A DNA stretch of 64,000 nt from Streptomyces sp. ISL-100 (GCF_018614615.1 NZ_JAGGOK010000027.1:1-64000), one strand, 5' to 3'; counted from the stretch's first letter, positions 36,101-45,271 are shown. Program-made: numbers and translations. The notes: a model not told the origin generated them from the letters alone.

Positions 36101-37557
36101 TCAGGTCGCGTCCGCCGCCGGCAGCGTGCCCGTACGTGCCACGTCCGCGTACCAGCGCGCGCTGGCCTTCGGGGTGCGCCGGCCGGTCGGGTAGTCGACG
36201 TACACCGCGCCGAAGCGCTTGCTGTATCCGTACCCCCACTCGAAGTTGTCGAGCAGCGACCACAGGAAGTAGCCGCGCACGTCGACCCCTGCCTGGATCG
36301 CCCGGTGCACCGCCGTGAGGTGGCCGTGCAGGAAGGCGATCCGGTCGGGGTCGATCACCTCGCCCTGCGGGTTGACGTAGTCGTCGAACGCCGCGCCGTT
36401 CTCCGTGATCATGAGGGGCAGGTCCGGGAAGTCCGCCTTGAGCCTGAGCAGCAGGTCGTACAGGCCGCTGGGGTCCACGGCCCACCCCATCGCCGTCTTG
36501 TCGCCCGGCGGCAGATGGAAGGTGACCTTGTCGGCGCCCGGCCACGGGCTGTGCGCGCTGTGCCGTGTCCGTCGGAGCCGTGGCCGGCCTCGTCGGTGGC
36601 GGCCGATACGAGAGTCGGCGTGTAGTAGTTGACGCCCAGGAAGTCGAGCGGCTGCCGGATGGCGGCCGTGTCGCCGTCGTGTACGAAGGACCAGTCCGTC
36701 AGGTGGGCGGTGTCGCGCAGCAGGTCGGCCGGGTACTCGCCGCCGAGAACGGGGCCGGTGAAGACCCGGTTGGCCAGCGCGTCGATGCGCCGGGCGGCGT
36801 CCGCGTCCTCGGGGCTCGCAGTGAGCGGGCGCACATGGTGGACGTTGAGCGTGAGGGAGATCCGCGCGTCGCCCGGAAGACCGGCGCGCAGTGCCTGTAC
36901 GGCCTGGCCGTGGGCCAGGTTGAGGTGGTGCGCGGCGCGCAGGGCGGCGACGGGGTCGGTACGGCCCGGCGCGTGGACGCCGGACGCGTAGCCGAGAAAC
37001 GCGCTGCACCAGGGCTCGTTGAGGGTGGTCCAGGTGCGTACCCGGTCGCCGAGGGCGTCGGCGGCCAGGGCGGCGTACGCGGCGAACCGTTCGGCGGTGG
37101 CGCGCTCCGGCCAGCCGCCCATGCTCTCCAGTTCCTGGGGCAGGTCCCAGTGGTAGAGCGTGGCGACGGGCTGGATGCCCTTCTCCAGCAGCTCGTCGGT
37201 CAGTCTGCGGTAGAAGTCCAGTCCCTTCTGCACCGCGGGGCCGCGGCCTGTGGGCTGGATGCGGGGCCAGGCGAGGGAGAAGCGGTAGGCGTCGACGCCG
37301 AGGTCGGCCATGATGGCGACGTCCTCGCGCCACCGGTGGTAGTGGTCGGTGGCGATGTCCCCGGTGTCGCCGTTGCGGACCTTGCCGGGGGTGCGGGCGT
37401 AGGTGTCCCAGATGGACGGGGTGCGCCCGTCCTCCGCCGCCGCTCCTTCGATCTGGTACGCGGCGGTCGCCGTGCCCCAGAGGAATCCCGGGGGAAACGC
37501 GCGGCTGTCGGCGGCGGCGTGGGGAGCGGGTGCGGTGTGTCGGATTGCGGTGACCAC
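36101..37557 (-). pseudogene. GH1 beta-glucosidase, frameshifted
   Basis: Family 1 glycoside hydrolase in two frames. From the GTG at 37557 the first part reads [20 protein letters not shown], the acid/base motif [12 protein letters not shown], and [10 protein letters not shown]. Near 36556 the frame shifts by one base and the rest reads [18 protein letters not shown], the nucleophile motif [10 protein letters not shown] and [20 protein letters not shown]. The span is 1457 bases, one short of 486 codons, so a single missing base in a GCGCGC stretch explains it. Both catalytic glutamates are intact, but a translated product would lose the nucleophile. It was the last gene of the sugar operon. 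Confidence 0.85.
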
Positions 37558-37619
37558 GTACGTAGGTCCTTCCGGGGTGGGGAGGGGTGTCTGGTGCGAG
37601 CGTGCGTGCGTGAGGTGGC

Positions 37620-38316
37620 TCAGCCCTTGACCGCGCCCTGCATGATGCCGCCGACGATCTGGCGGCCGAAGATGAGGAACATCGCCAGCAGCGGCAGGGT
37701 GCCTAGGAGGGCGCCGGCCATGATCAGGGACTGGTCGCGGACGTAGCCCGCGCTCAGTTGGGTGAGGGCGACGGGGACCGTCGGGTTGGTCATGTCGAGC
37801 ACGATGAACGGCCAGAAGAAGTCGTTCCAGGCGTGCACGAAGGTGATCATGAACAGGACCGCCATCGGCGGCCTGGCGATCGGCAGCACGATGCTCCAGA
37901 AGATGCGGAGTGAATGCGCGCCGTCCACCCGGCCCGCCTCGACGAGTTCGTCCGGCAGCGCCTCGGACAGGTACTGCCGCATGAAGAACACGCCGACCGC
38001 GCTGACGAGTGTGGGGAAGATGACGGCGGGGAGTTTCTGCCCCCAGCCGAGGTCCGTCATCATCATGAACAGGGGTACGACGCTGAGTTGCGGCGGCACC
38101 ATCATCGTTCCGATGACGAGCATGAGCAGGATGTTGCGGCCCCTGAAGCGCAGCTTGGCGAAGGCGAAACCGGCCAGGGTGGCGAACAGCACGGTGGACA
38201 GCGCGATGACACCGGCCACGATGAAGCTGTTGATCATGGTCTTGCCGAGCGCGGCGTCCTGCCACGCCTTGCCGAGGTTCTCCAGGAGGTGCGGTCCCGG
38301 CAGGAACGGTGGCGGG
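37620..38316 (-). pseudogene. Sugar ABC permease (MalG type), 5' truncated
   Basis: The intact part from the ATG at 38237 encodes 205 residues: [20 protein letters not shown], the EAA loop [20 protein letters not shown] and the usual C-terminal [15 protein letters not shown]. Family-like residues continue in frame upstream ([26 protein letters not shown]) to about 38315 and then stop, so about 50 N-terminal residues with the first membrane helix are gone. No MalF-type gene lies between this and the binding protein, as it should. A deletion ending near 38316 explains both. An inner start at 38237 could still be used, but the product would be incomplete. Confidence 0.8.
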
Positions 38317-38317
38317 G

Positions 38318-38357
38318 CCCGGCGACCGCTTGGTTTTTTGAGGCGGCGGTCGCCGGG
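38318..38357 (-). terminator. Hairpin at the deletion junction after the binding-protein gene
   Basis: CCCGGCGACCGC (38318-38329) and GCGGTCGCCGGG (38346-38357) form a perfect 12-base stem with a 16-base T/A-rich loop. It lies 18 bases after the binding-protein stop and abuts the truncated permease. It may be the original attenuator after the binding protein. Confidence 0.65.
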
Positions 38358-38375
38358 TCACCGGGGCGGCTGGTC

Positions 38376-39695
38376 TCAGCCGGTGGCCTTCTTGATCCGG
38401 TCGTCCGTGGTCTTCCAGGCCTCGTCCGGGCTCTTGTTCTGGGACTCGATGAGCGTCAGACCTTGGGAGAAGATGTCCTTGATCGTGCCGTCCTTGCGCC
38501 CGAGGACCTGCTTGTCGGGGATCTCCTGGGCGGCGTCGCCGAAGATCTTGCCGATGGGTGCGCCGTTGAAGTACTCGGACTTCGCGTCGGCGACCGCGGG
38601 GGCCTTGAGGGCTTCCTCGGAGGACGGGAAGTTGCCGAGCTTCGTGAAGACGAACTCCTGCTGCTCGGGTGCGGTCAGCCAGGCGACCAGCTTCTTCGCC
38701 TCTTCCTTCACCGGGCTCTTGTCGATGACGCCGAGGAACGAGCCGCCTCAGTTGGCGCCCTTGGGCGCCTTGGCGACATCCCACTTGCCCTTGTTCGCCG
38801 GGCCGGCCTTCTCACTGATGTGGCCGAGCATCCAGGCGGGGCAGACCGCCGTCGCGAACGTGCTGTTGGCGAGGCCGGGGTCCCAGCCGGGCTGGAACTG
38901 CCGCAGCTTCGCTGTGAGTCCGGTCCCGCCGGCCTCCGAGGCGAGCTTCCAGGCCTCGGCGATGGCGGGGTTGTCCTGGTAGATCAGTTCGCCGGACTCG
39001 TTGTAGAACTGCTCGGAGTTTCCGTAGATCATGGCGTTGAACAGGCCACTGGCGCTGTCCATGAAGGCGACCTTGTCGTTCTTGGTGCCCTTCTTGAAGT
39101 CCTTGCCCGCCTCGACATACTTCGACCAGTCGCCCTCCCACAGCTTGGCAACCTCCTCGCGGTCGGTCGGCAGACCGGCCTGCTCGAACAGGTCCTTGCG
39201 GTAGCAGACCGCCATGGGGCCGATGTCCGTACCGAAGCCGATGACCTTGTCGTCCTTGGCCGTGACCTGGCTCAGCTTCCAGGGGAGGAAGTGGTCGGCG
39301 CCGGAGACACCGGACAGGTCGGTGAACTTCGCGGCCTGCGTGTCGGCCAGTTCCTTGGCGCGCCCGATCTCTATGCCCTGGATGTCCTTGAGGCCGCTGC
39401 CCGCCGCCAGGTGGGTCTGCAGGGCGGTGTAGTACGTCTGCTCGTCCCCCGCCACCTCCGCCTCGATGCGGACGTTCGGGTTCTCCTTCATGTACCGGTC
39501 GAGGAGGCCGGTCTCCTTGTATCCCATGACGCCGAACAGGCCCATGGTGATGGTGACTTTGCCGTCCTTGACTCCACCGCCGGTCCCTCCGTCGCCGCCG
39601 CCGCTGCCGCTGCAGCCGACGACCAGGCCGAGTGCGGCAACGGCCGAAACGGTAGCCACAACCTTTGTACGCAACAGCTTGTGAGCCCTGCTCAT
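38376..39695 (-). pseudogene. Sugar-binding lipoprotein of the beta-glucoside operon, nonsense codon
   Basis: Family 1 solute-binding protein. From the ATG at 39695 (GGGAGG site) it has a lipoprotein signal (VSAVAALGLVVGC) and a normal body of 315 residues, then TGA at 38748-38750 in [19 protein letters not shown]. The same frame continues for 124 more residues with clear binding-protein ending ([20 protein letters not shown]) to 38376. The context GGSFLGV fits a Trp before it, so TGG to TGA is likely. Truncation would remove the last third of the C-terminal lobe. The operator for the LacI protein lies upstream. Confidence 0.85.
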
Positions 39696-39770
39696 TTAGC
39701 CCTCCCAGTGGCGGCGCCGACGCACCGGAGTACGAGCCGGTCAGTCCGCTCTGTGGCTTGGAATGGTGGA

Positions 39771-39809
39771 GTGGGTACGTTCCCACTGGCCAGGTGGGAA
39801 CGTACCCAC
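39771..39809. promoter_or_regulatory. Double LacI-type operator as a 16-base perfect inverted repeat
   Basis: GTGGGTACGTTCCCAC (39771-39786) and its exact complement GTGGGAACGTACCCAC (39794-39809) are separated by TGGCCAG. Each arm is itself close to TGGGAACGTTCCCA, the CG-centred palindrome typical of LacI-family sites and near the CebR type (TGGGAGCGCTCCCA). It lies 76 bases upstream of the binding-protein start and 171 bases before the divergent LacI gene, so it probably controls both. Confidence 0.75.
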
Positions 39810-39821
39810 CAAGGTTCCCGA

Positions 39822-39851
39822 AGACTGGCCGCCGTGCGTACCCTCTGTCAA
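39822..39851 (-). promoter_or_regulatory. Candidate promoter of the beta-glucoside operon
   Basis: TTGACA (minus strand, 39846-39851), an 18-base spacer and the weak CAGTCT (39822-39827) place transcription start at about the upstream operator arm. A repressor bound there would block initiation. Confidence 0.4.
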
Positions 39852-39980
39852 GAACTTGAATCGACTTCGTTGCGTCCAGATGTCGCGGGGCAATCCGCTG
39901 ACTCCCGCGCCGCACCGGTGACCGTCTGGCACAATGCGCTGGTGAACGGCGTCCGGACGTCGCTCTACGAGGAGGAAGCC

Positions 39981-40997
39981 ATGGGGGGAAGGCAGCGCCC
40001 GACCATCAAAACCGTGGCCGCACGAGCCGGAGTCGGGCGTACGACCGTTTCACGAGTCATCAACGGCTCGACGCTCGTCAGCGACGAAGCACGCGCCGCC
40101 GTCCTGGCCGCGATCGCGGAACTCAACTACGTACCCAACTCCGTCGCCCGCGGCCTGGTGACCAGCAGGACCAATTCCGTCGCGCTGGTGATTCCCGAGT
40201 CGGAGAGCCGCCTCGGTTCGGAGCCCTACTTCTCGGCGGTCATCCGGGGAGTCAGCACGGCGCTGGCCGACACCAGGACCCAGCTCCAGCTCATGCTCGT
40301 ACGGGACAAGGGCGAGCAGGACCAGCTGACCGACTCGGTCGCCGAACGGCGCGTGGACGGCGTGCTGCTGGTCTCGGTGCACGAGCACGATCCGCTGCCC
40401 GGCCTGCTGGAGGACATGGGTCTGCCGACCGTACTCGCCGGCCGCCGCTCCCCCACCGAGACCCTGAGCCACGTCCACTCCGACAACCTCGGGGGCGCGG
40501 CCGCCGCGGTCCGCCATCTGGTGGCGCGCGGCCGGACGACGATCGCGACGATCACCGGTCCGCTGGACATGGATGTGGGCCGTACCCGGTTGCAGGGCTG
40601 GCGGGACGCGCTGGAGGAAGCGGGCCGCGCGGCAGACCAACGGCTGGTGGCCACGGCCGACTTCACCGAGGCCGGGGGCGAACGCGCGATGCGTTCACTT
40701 CTTGAAGCAGCACCCGATCTGGACGCCGTCTTCGTGGCGTCCGACGTCATGGCCGCGGGCGCGATGATGGAGCTGCGCAAGCAGGAACGGCGCGTTCCGG
40801 ACGACGTTGCCGTGGTCGGCTTCGACGACGCGTTCTTCGCGCGCCACACCGACCCGCCCCTGACGAGCGTGCGCCAGCCCATCGAGGAGATCGGCACCAC
40901 GATCGCCCGGACTCTGCTCCGGGAGATCGCCGACCCGGACGCACCGCGGCAGCACATCCTGCTCCCGACCGAGCTGATCGTCCGCGGCTCCTCGTGA
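39981..40997 (+). CDS. LacI-family transcriptional repressor
   Basis: Regulator of 338 residues. The start ATG follows GAGGAGGAAG by a few bases, and the protein begins just before the helix-turn-helix IKTVAARAGVGRTTVSRVIN (about 9-28) and hinge LNYVPNSVARGLVTSRTNSV. The periplasmic-binding-like sensor domain follows: RRVDGVLLVSVHEHD, VVGFDDAFFARHTDPPLTSV near 275. All parts are intact, unlike the operon it faces. Its likely site is the double inverted repeat at 39771-39809. By gene context the inducer would be a beta-glucoside such as cellobiose (inference). Confidence 0.93.
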   Translation: MGGRQRPTIKTVAARAGVGRTTVSRVINGSTLVSDEARAAVLAAIAELNYVPNSVARGLVTSRTNSVALVIPESESRLGSEPYFSAVIRGVSTALADTRTQLQLMLVRDKGEQDQLTDSVAERRVDGVLLVSVHEHDPLPGLLEDMGLPTVLAGRRSPTETLSHVHSDNLGGAAAAVRHLVARGRTTIATITGPLDMDVGRTRLQGWRDALEEAGRAADQRLVATADFTEAGGERAMRSLLEAAPDLDAVFVASDVMAAGAMMELRKQERRVPDDVAVVGFDDAFFARHTDPPLTSVRQPIEEIGTTIARTLLREIADPDAPRQHILLPTELIVRGSS

Positions 40998-41087
40998 AGG
41001 ACCACTGACTGACCGGTTCACCCGATCCGATGTGTGAGACGCCCCTGACGAGGAAGGCGATCGGGACGAGCCTACGAAGGAGAGTCA

Positions 41088-42398
41088 GTGAGCGATCGCA
41101 AGAACATATTCGTGATCGGCCTGGACGAGGCCAATCTGCCGACCCTGCGAGCCGTGCCCGACGCGCAGAGGTACGACTTCCACCCTCTTCTCACCATCGA
41201 GGAGCTCCAGCACGGCGAAGTGTCGGTGGCGGAGCTGTTCGAGAAGGCACGGGTTGCCCTCGACGCCTTCGAGGGCAGCATCGACGCGATCGTCGGCTAC
41301 TGGGACTTCCCCGTGAGTACGCTCGTACCGATGCTCAGCGAGCGCTACGGCACGCGCAGCACCAGCCTGGAGTCCGTGGTCAAGTGCGAGCACAAGTACT
41401 GGAGCCGGCTGGAGCAGCAGAAGGTCGTCGACGAGCATCCGCGGTTCGGCCGGGTCGATCTGGAGGCGGACGATCCGCGCCCGCCCGAGGGCGTGCGCTT
41501 TCCGATGTGGCTCAAGCCCGCCCTGTCGTACTCGTCGGAACTCGCCTTCGGCGTCAAGGACCAGCAGGAGTTCCGCGAAGCGGTCGACGAGATCCGCAAG
41601 GGCGTCGCCCGGGTGGGCCGGCCCTTCGAGTACATCCTCGACCGGCTTGACCTGCCCGCCGAGATGGCCGGTGTCGGTGGTCAGGTGTGTCTGGCCGAGG
41701 AAGCGCTCTCGGGCATCCAGGTCGCGGTGGAGGGGTACGTCCACAACGGCGACGTCACCGTGTACGGCGTCCTGGATTCGATCAACTACCCCGATTCCTC
41801 CAGCTTCCTGCGTCACCAGTACCCCTCCGCCCTGCCCGAGCCGGTCGTACGCCGGCTGCATGACGTCTCCAAGCGGGTGATGCGGCAGATCGGTATGGAC
41901 GCGGCAACCTTCAGCATCGAGTACTTCTACGATCCGCAGACCGACGCGATCAATCTGCTGGAGATCAACCCCCGGCATTCCCAGTCGCACGCCGAGCTGT
42001 TCGAGTACGTCGACGGAGTCCCCAACCACCACTGCATGCTGGCTCTCGCGCTGGGCGAGGACCCTGCCCTTCCGCACCGGTCCGGCCCGTACGAGGTGGC
42101 CGCGAAGTGGTACTACCGGTGGTTCGCCGACGGTGCCGCGCGCCGGGTGCCCACGCCCGCGGACATCGCGCGCATCGAGCGCGAGATCCCCGGCGTACGG
42201 GTCGACGTCGTACCCGACGAGGGGCAGCGCCTGTCCGACACTCCGCAGCAGGACAGCTACAGCTACGAGCTGGCCCACATCTTCACAGGTGGGAACAGCG
42301 AGAAGGAGCTGCGGGAGAAGTACGACCGCTGTGTGGCGGCTCTCGGTCTCGCCTTCGACGAGACCACTCCGGGCGGACGCGACCAGAAGAACGTCTGA
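41088..42398 (+). CDS. ATP-grasp domain ligase of unknown substrate
   Basis: Carboxylate-amine ligase-like enzyme of 436 residues, GTG start. It begins with a Rossmann-like N-terminal domain (NIFVIGLDEANLPTLRAVP). The central ATP-grasp lobe has FPMWLKPALSYSSELAFGVK at about 144-163. QVAVEGYVHNGDVTVYGVLD is at about 212-231, and the metal-binding end SIEYFYDP and NLLEINPRHSQSHAEL is at about 278-306. The Glu and Asn ligands are retained. There is no link to known amino-acid or purine ligases by neighbours. The CocE-type hydrolase gene starts 40 bases downstream, so the two form an operon. Product unknown. Confidence 0.85.
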   Translation: MSDRKNIFVIGLDEANLPTLRAVPDAQRYDFHPLLTIEELQHGEVSVAELFEKARVALDAFEGSIDAIVGYWDFPVSTLVPMLSERYGTRSTSLESVVKCEHKYWSRLEQQKVVDEHPRFGRVDLEADDPRPPEGVRFPMWLKPALSYSSELAFGVKDQQEFREAVDEIRKGVARVGRPFEYILDRLDLPAEMAGVGGQVCLAEEALSGIQVAVEGYVHNGDVTVYGVLDSINYPDSSSFLRHQYPSALPEPVVRRLHDVSKRVMRQIGMDAATFSIEYFYDPQTDAINLLEINPRHSQSHAELFEYVDGVPNHHCMLALALGEDPALPHRSGPYEVAAKWYYRWFADGAARRVPTPADIARIEREIPGVRVDVVPDEGQRLSDTPQQDSYSYELAHIFTGGNSEKELREKYDRCVAALGLAFDETTPGGRDQKNV

Positions 42399-42438
42399 GG
42401 ACCCCGAGGCCCCCGAGGGAAAGGAGCGGCCCCGCCGT

Positions 42439-44475
42439 ATGCGTTTCGTGAGCAATCTGCCGCACGCGACGAAGGAAGAAGAACACGTCGTCGTCCCCAT
42501 GTCCGACGGCACCCGCCTGTCCGCCCGCATCTGGCGGCCGGTCTCCTCCGACGAGGAGCCCGTGCCGGCGGTGCTGGAGTACATCCCGTACCGCAAGCGC
42601 GATCTGACCGCGGTGCGCGACTCGATGAACCACCCTTACATCGCAGGTCATGGCTATGCGTGCGTACGCCTGGACCTGCGCGGCACCGGCGAGTCGGAGG
42701 GCGTACTGGCCGACGAATACCTGGAGCGGGAGCAGGCCGACGCCGAAGAGGTCCTCGCCTGGCTGGCCGAGCAGCCGTGGTGCGACGGCAGTACCGGCAT
42801 GATGGGCATCTCCTGGGGGGCCTTCGCCGCCCTCCAGACCGCGGCCCGCCGGCCGCCGAGCCTGCGCGCCGTCGTCATCGCGTCCTTCACGGACGACCGG
42901 TACGCCGACGACATGCACTACATGGGCGGCGCGATGCTGTCGGACAACCTCGCGGAGGCGGGGACGATGTTCGCGTACGCAACGTGCCCGCCGGACCCGG
43001 CCGTGGTCGGTGACCGCTGGCGCGACATGTGGCACGAGCGGATGGAACACACCCGCCCGTGGGTCCTGGAGTGGCTGCGCCACCAGCGCCGCGACGACTA
43101 CTGGCGCCATGCCTCGGTCTGCGAGGACTACGCGGCCGTACGCTGCCCCGTCCTCGCGTCCAGCGGCTGGGCGGACGGCTACTCCAACGCCGTGACGCGG
43201 CTGCTGGGGAACCTCGACGTACCGCGCAAGGGGCTGATCGGGCCCTGGTCCCACAAGTTTCCGCATCTGGGCGAGCCCGGTCCGGCCATCGGCTACCTCC
43301 AGGAGGTCGTGCGCTGGTGGGACCACTGGCTGAAGGGTGCCGACAACGGCGTCATGGACGGACCGATGCTGCAGGCGTGGATGCAGGACAGTGTGCCGCC
43401 CTCGACGTCGTACGAAGAGCGGCCCGGCCGGTGGGTCGGCGAGCCGGACTGGCCCTCGCCGCACATCGAACCGGTCGCCCATCCGCTCCTGCGGCACCGC
43501 ATCGTCATGCCGGGGGACGTGGTGCCGGAGGAAGGCGGCGGCGACGCGATGACCGTGCAGTCGCCGCTGTCCGTCGGCCAGTTCGCCGGCAAGTGGGCCT
43601 CGTACAACGCCCCGCCGGACCTGCCGTACGACCAGCGGGAGGAGGACGGCGGCTCTCTGGTCTTCGACACCGGACCGCTGAGCGAACCGGTCGAGATCCT
43701 GGGCTCCCCGACGGTCGAACTCGACCTGTCCGTCAGCGAACCGGTGGCCACCGTCGCCGCCCGCCTCTCCGACGTCGCACCCGACGGCCGGGCCACCCGC
43801 GTCACGTACGGCCTGCTCAACCTGACGCACCGCGACGGCACGGGCGAACCCGAACCCCTGGAGCCGGGCCGTCGCTACCGCGCCACCGTCGAGCTCAACG
43901 GCGTGGCCCAGGTCTTCCCGCGCGGCCATCGCATACGGCTCTCCCTGTCCACGTCCTACTGGCCGCTGGCCTGGCCGCCCCCCAAGCCTGTCCTGCTGAG
44001 CGTTCACGAGCGGTCCAGCACGCTGACGCTGCCGGTGCGGCCCACGGCCGAGCCGGACGAAGTGCCGCAGCGGCCCTTCGGTGAACCCGAAGGCGCCGAG
44101 CCCATCACCACCACCCGGCTGTCGGCTCCCGAACAGCGCTGGGAGGTCAAGCGCGACCTGATCGGGTACGACTCCGCGCTGGAGATCGTGAAGGACCGGG
44201 GCACGGTGCGTATCGACGACATCGGGCTCGACGTCGGCTGCCGCGCGTACGAGCGCTACACCGCCACCGCCGACGACTTCACCTCCGTCGCCGGCGAATC
44301 GGCCTGGACCATGCGCTTCCGGCGGGACGACTGGGACGTACGCGTGGAGACGCGCACCGAACTGCGGTGCGGTGAGACGGAGTTCTTCGTCGACGCGACC
44401 CTCGACGGCTACGAGGGAGACCGCCGGGTCTTCTCCCGCACCTGGAACGAGACGCTGCCACGGGACTGGCTGTAA
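42439..44475 (+). CDS. CocE/NonD family hydrolase (X-Pro dipeptidyl-peptidase type)
   Basis: Serine hydrolase of 678 residues. The alpha/beta-hydrolase domain shows PAVLEYIPYRKRD, the oxyanion region CVRLDLRGTGESEG at about 75-88, the nucleophile motif GMMGISWGAFAAL near 117-129, the acid in LASSGWADGYSNA and the base in GPWSHKFPHLG. After about residue 390 comes the beta jelly-roll C-terminal domain (LVFDTGPLSEPVEILGSPTV, RGHRIRLSLSTSYWP). No signal peptide, so it is cytoplasmic. The family splits X-Pro peptides, cocaine-like esters or acylated amides. Pairing with an ATP-grasp ligase suggests cleavage or activation of an unusual amide (inference). Confidence 0.9.
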   Translation: MRFVSNLPHATKEEEHVVVPMSDGTRLSARIWRPVSSDEEPVPAVLEYIPYRKRDLTAVRDSMNHPYIAGHGYACVRLDLRGTGESEGVLADEYLEREQADAEEVLAWLAEQPWCDGSTGMMGISWGAFAALQTAARRPPSLRAVVIASFTDDRYADDMHYMGGAMLSDNLAEAGTMFAYATCPPDPAVVGDRWRDMWHERMEHTRPWVLEWLRHQRRDDYWRHASVCEDYAAVRCPVLASSGWADGYSNAVTRLLGNLDVPRKGLIGPWSHKFPHLGEPGPAIGYLQEVVRWWDHWLKGADNGVMDGPMLQAWMQDSVPPSTSYEERPGRWVGEPDWPSPHIEPVAHPLLRHRIVMPGDVVPEEGGGDAMTVQSPLSVGQFAGKWASYNAPPDLPYDQREEDGGSLVFDTGPLSEPVEILGSPTVELDLSVSEPVATVAARLSDVAPDGRATRVTYGLLNLTHRDGTGEPEPLEPGRRYRATVELNGVAQVFPRGHRIRLSLSTSYWPLAWPPPKPVLLSVHERSSTLTLPVRPTAEPDEVPQRPFGEPEGAEPITTTRLSAPEQRWEVKRDLIGYDSALEIVKDRGTVRIDDIGLDVGCRAYERYTATADDFTSVAGESAWTMRFRRDDWDVRVETRTELRCGETEFFVDATLDGYEGDRRVFSRTWNETLPRDWL

Positions 44476-44520
44476 ACGGTCCCCCCTCGGGGCGAAATGC
44501 ACCGACACGCCACGCGGAAA

Positions 44521-44536
44521 GTAGTTGATCCACTAC
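44521..44536. promoter_or_regulatory. Imperfect inverted repeat upstream of the TNT toxin gene
   Basis: GTAGTTGATCCACTAC has GTAGT/ACTAC arms and a central GATC, preceded by CGGAAA. It matches the element before the graspetide genes (18880-18895) at 11 of 16 bases plus the six flanking bases. It lies 45 bases before the GTG start. Confidence 0.45.
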
Positions 44537-44581
44537 GCTCCGCCGCGTTACGTGTTGGATCCGCATCCGAGGGGACCCTGA

Positions 44582-45271
44582 GTGAACCGAATTCGCACCG
44601 TACTCGCCGCGCTCGGCATCACCGCGGCAACGGTGCTCGCGCCCACCGCGAGCGCCGCTCCGCAGCAACAGCAGCAGCACGAGGAACGGTCGGCTGCCGG
44701 CGTGTCCCGGCACGACCCGTGCACCGGCTCGTTCCAGGGCGACGCGCGGCTCGGGCCCAAGTGGCTCCCGTCGAAGCACGAGAAGCCGGTGGGCCCGCTG
44801 CTGAAGGGCTACAAGCGGACAGGGGAGCTGTCGCCGGAAAGCTTCCTGAAGGAGTACTGGCAGGGGCCCGCAGACGTGGGTGGCTGGAAGTATCCGCCCA
44901 ACGACGGGTTCAGGGAGGTCAATGGCGACGTGGACAAGGCGCCCACCCAGCTCCGCAGCGGTCAGCGCCTGGACCGTTTCGGTTCGGAGTACGGGGCCTA
45001 TCTGGCGCCCGCAGGCGACGCGTACGCCAAGCGCGCACTGCCCCCGCAGAACCTGAACACCCGTGAACCGTCGGTGCCGTGCGACTACCGCGTCTACGAG
45101 GTCGCCAAGCCGTTCTGGGTGTGGCAGGGCGGTATCGCGCCGTGGTTCGAGCAGCCCGGCGGCGGGCAGCAGATCAAGCTGGACCCGGTGTTCCTGGATC
45201 CGGGTGAGGGGCAGCGGCTGAATGTGAAGTGGCTGCTGGAGCACGACTACCTCGAACCGGCCGGCGCGTAG
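44582..45271 (+). CDS. Secreted TNT-domain protein (probable NAD+ glycohydrolase toxin)
   Basis: Exported protein of 229 residues, GTG start. The signal peptide is about 1-26 (VLAALGITAATVLAPTASA). The TNT domain occupies about 110-220: LRSGQRLDRFGSEYGAYLAP (about 121-140), KRALPPQNL, the YRVYEVAKPFWVWQGGIAPW stretch and EQPGGGQQI near 200, which matches the Gln-containing end of tuberculosis necrotising toxin. In that family the enzyme destroys NAD+. A small gene follows after 10 bases and is probably its immunity partner. An inverted repeat shared with the graspetide locus lies upstream. Confidence 0.85.
   Translation: MNRIRTVLAALGITAATVLAPTASAAPQQQQQHEERSAAGVSRHDPCTGSFQGDARLGPKWLPSKHEKPVGPLLKGYKRTGELSPESFLKEYWQGPADVGGWKYPPNDGFREVNGDVDKAPTQLRSGQRLDRFGSEYGAYLAPAGDAYAKRALPPQNLNTREPSVPCDYRVYEVAKPFWVWQGGIAPWFEQPGGGQQIKLDPVFLDPGEGQRLNVKWLLEHDYLEPAGA

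Noticed and set aside
37914..39980. Long plus-strand extension of the LacI reading frame over the binding-protein region
   Set aside because: Translation before 39981 lacks any domain and is antisense to the binding protein; the LacI start is fixed by GAGGAGGAA and the helix-turn-helix.
41088..42398. Treating the second ATP-grasp protein as another graspetide maturase
   Set aside because: Length, metal motif (LLEINPRHSQSH) and lack of a nearby MQPF-type precursor do not fit the TgmB family.
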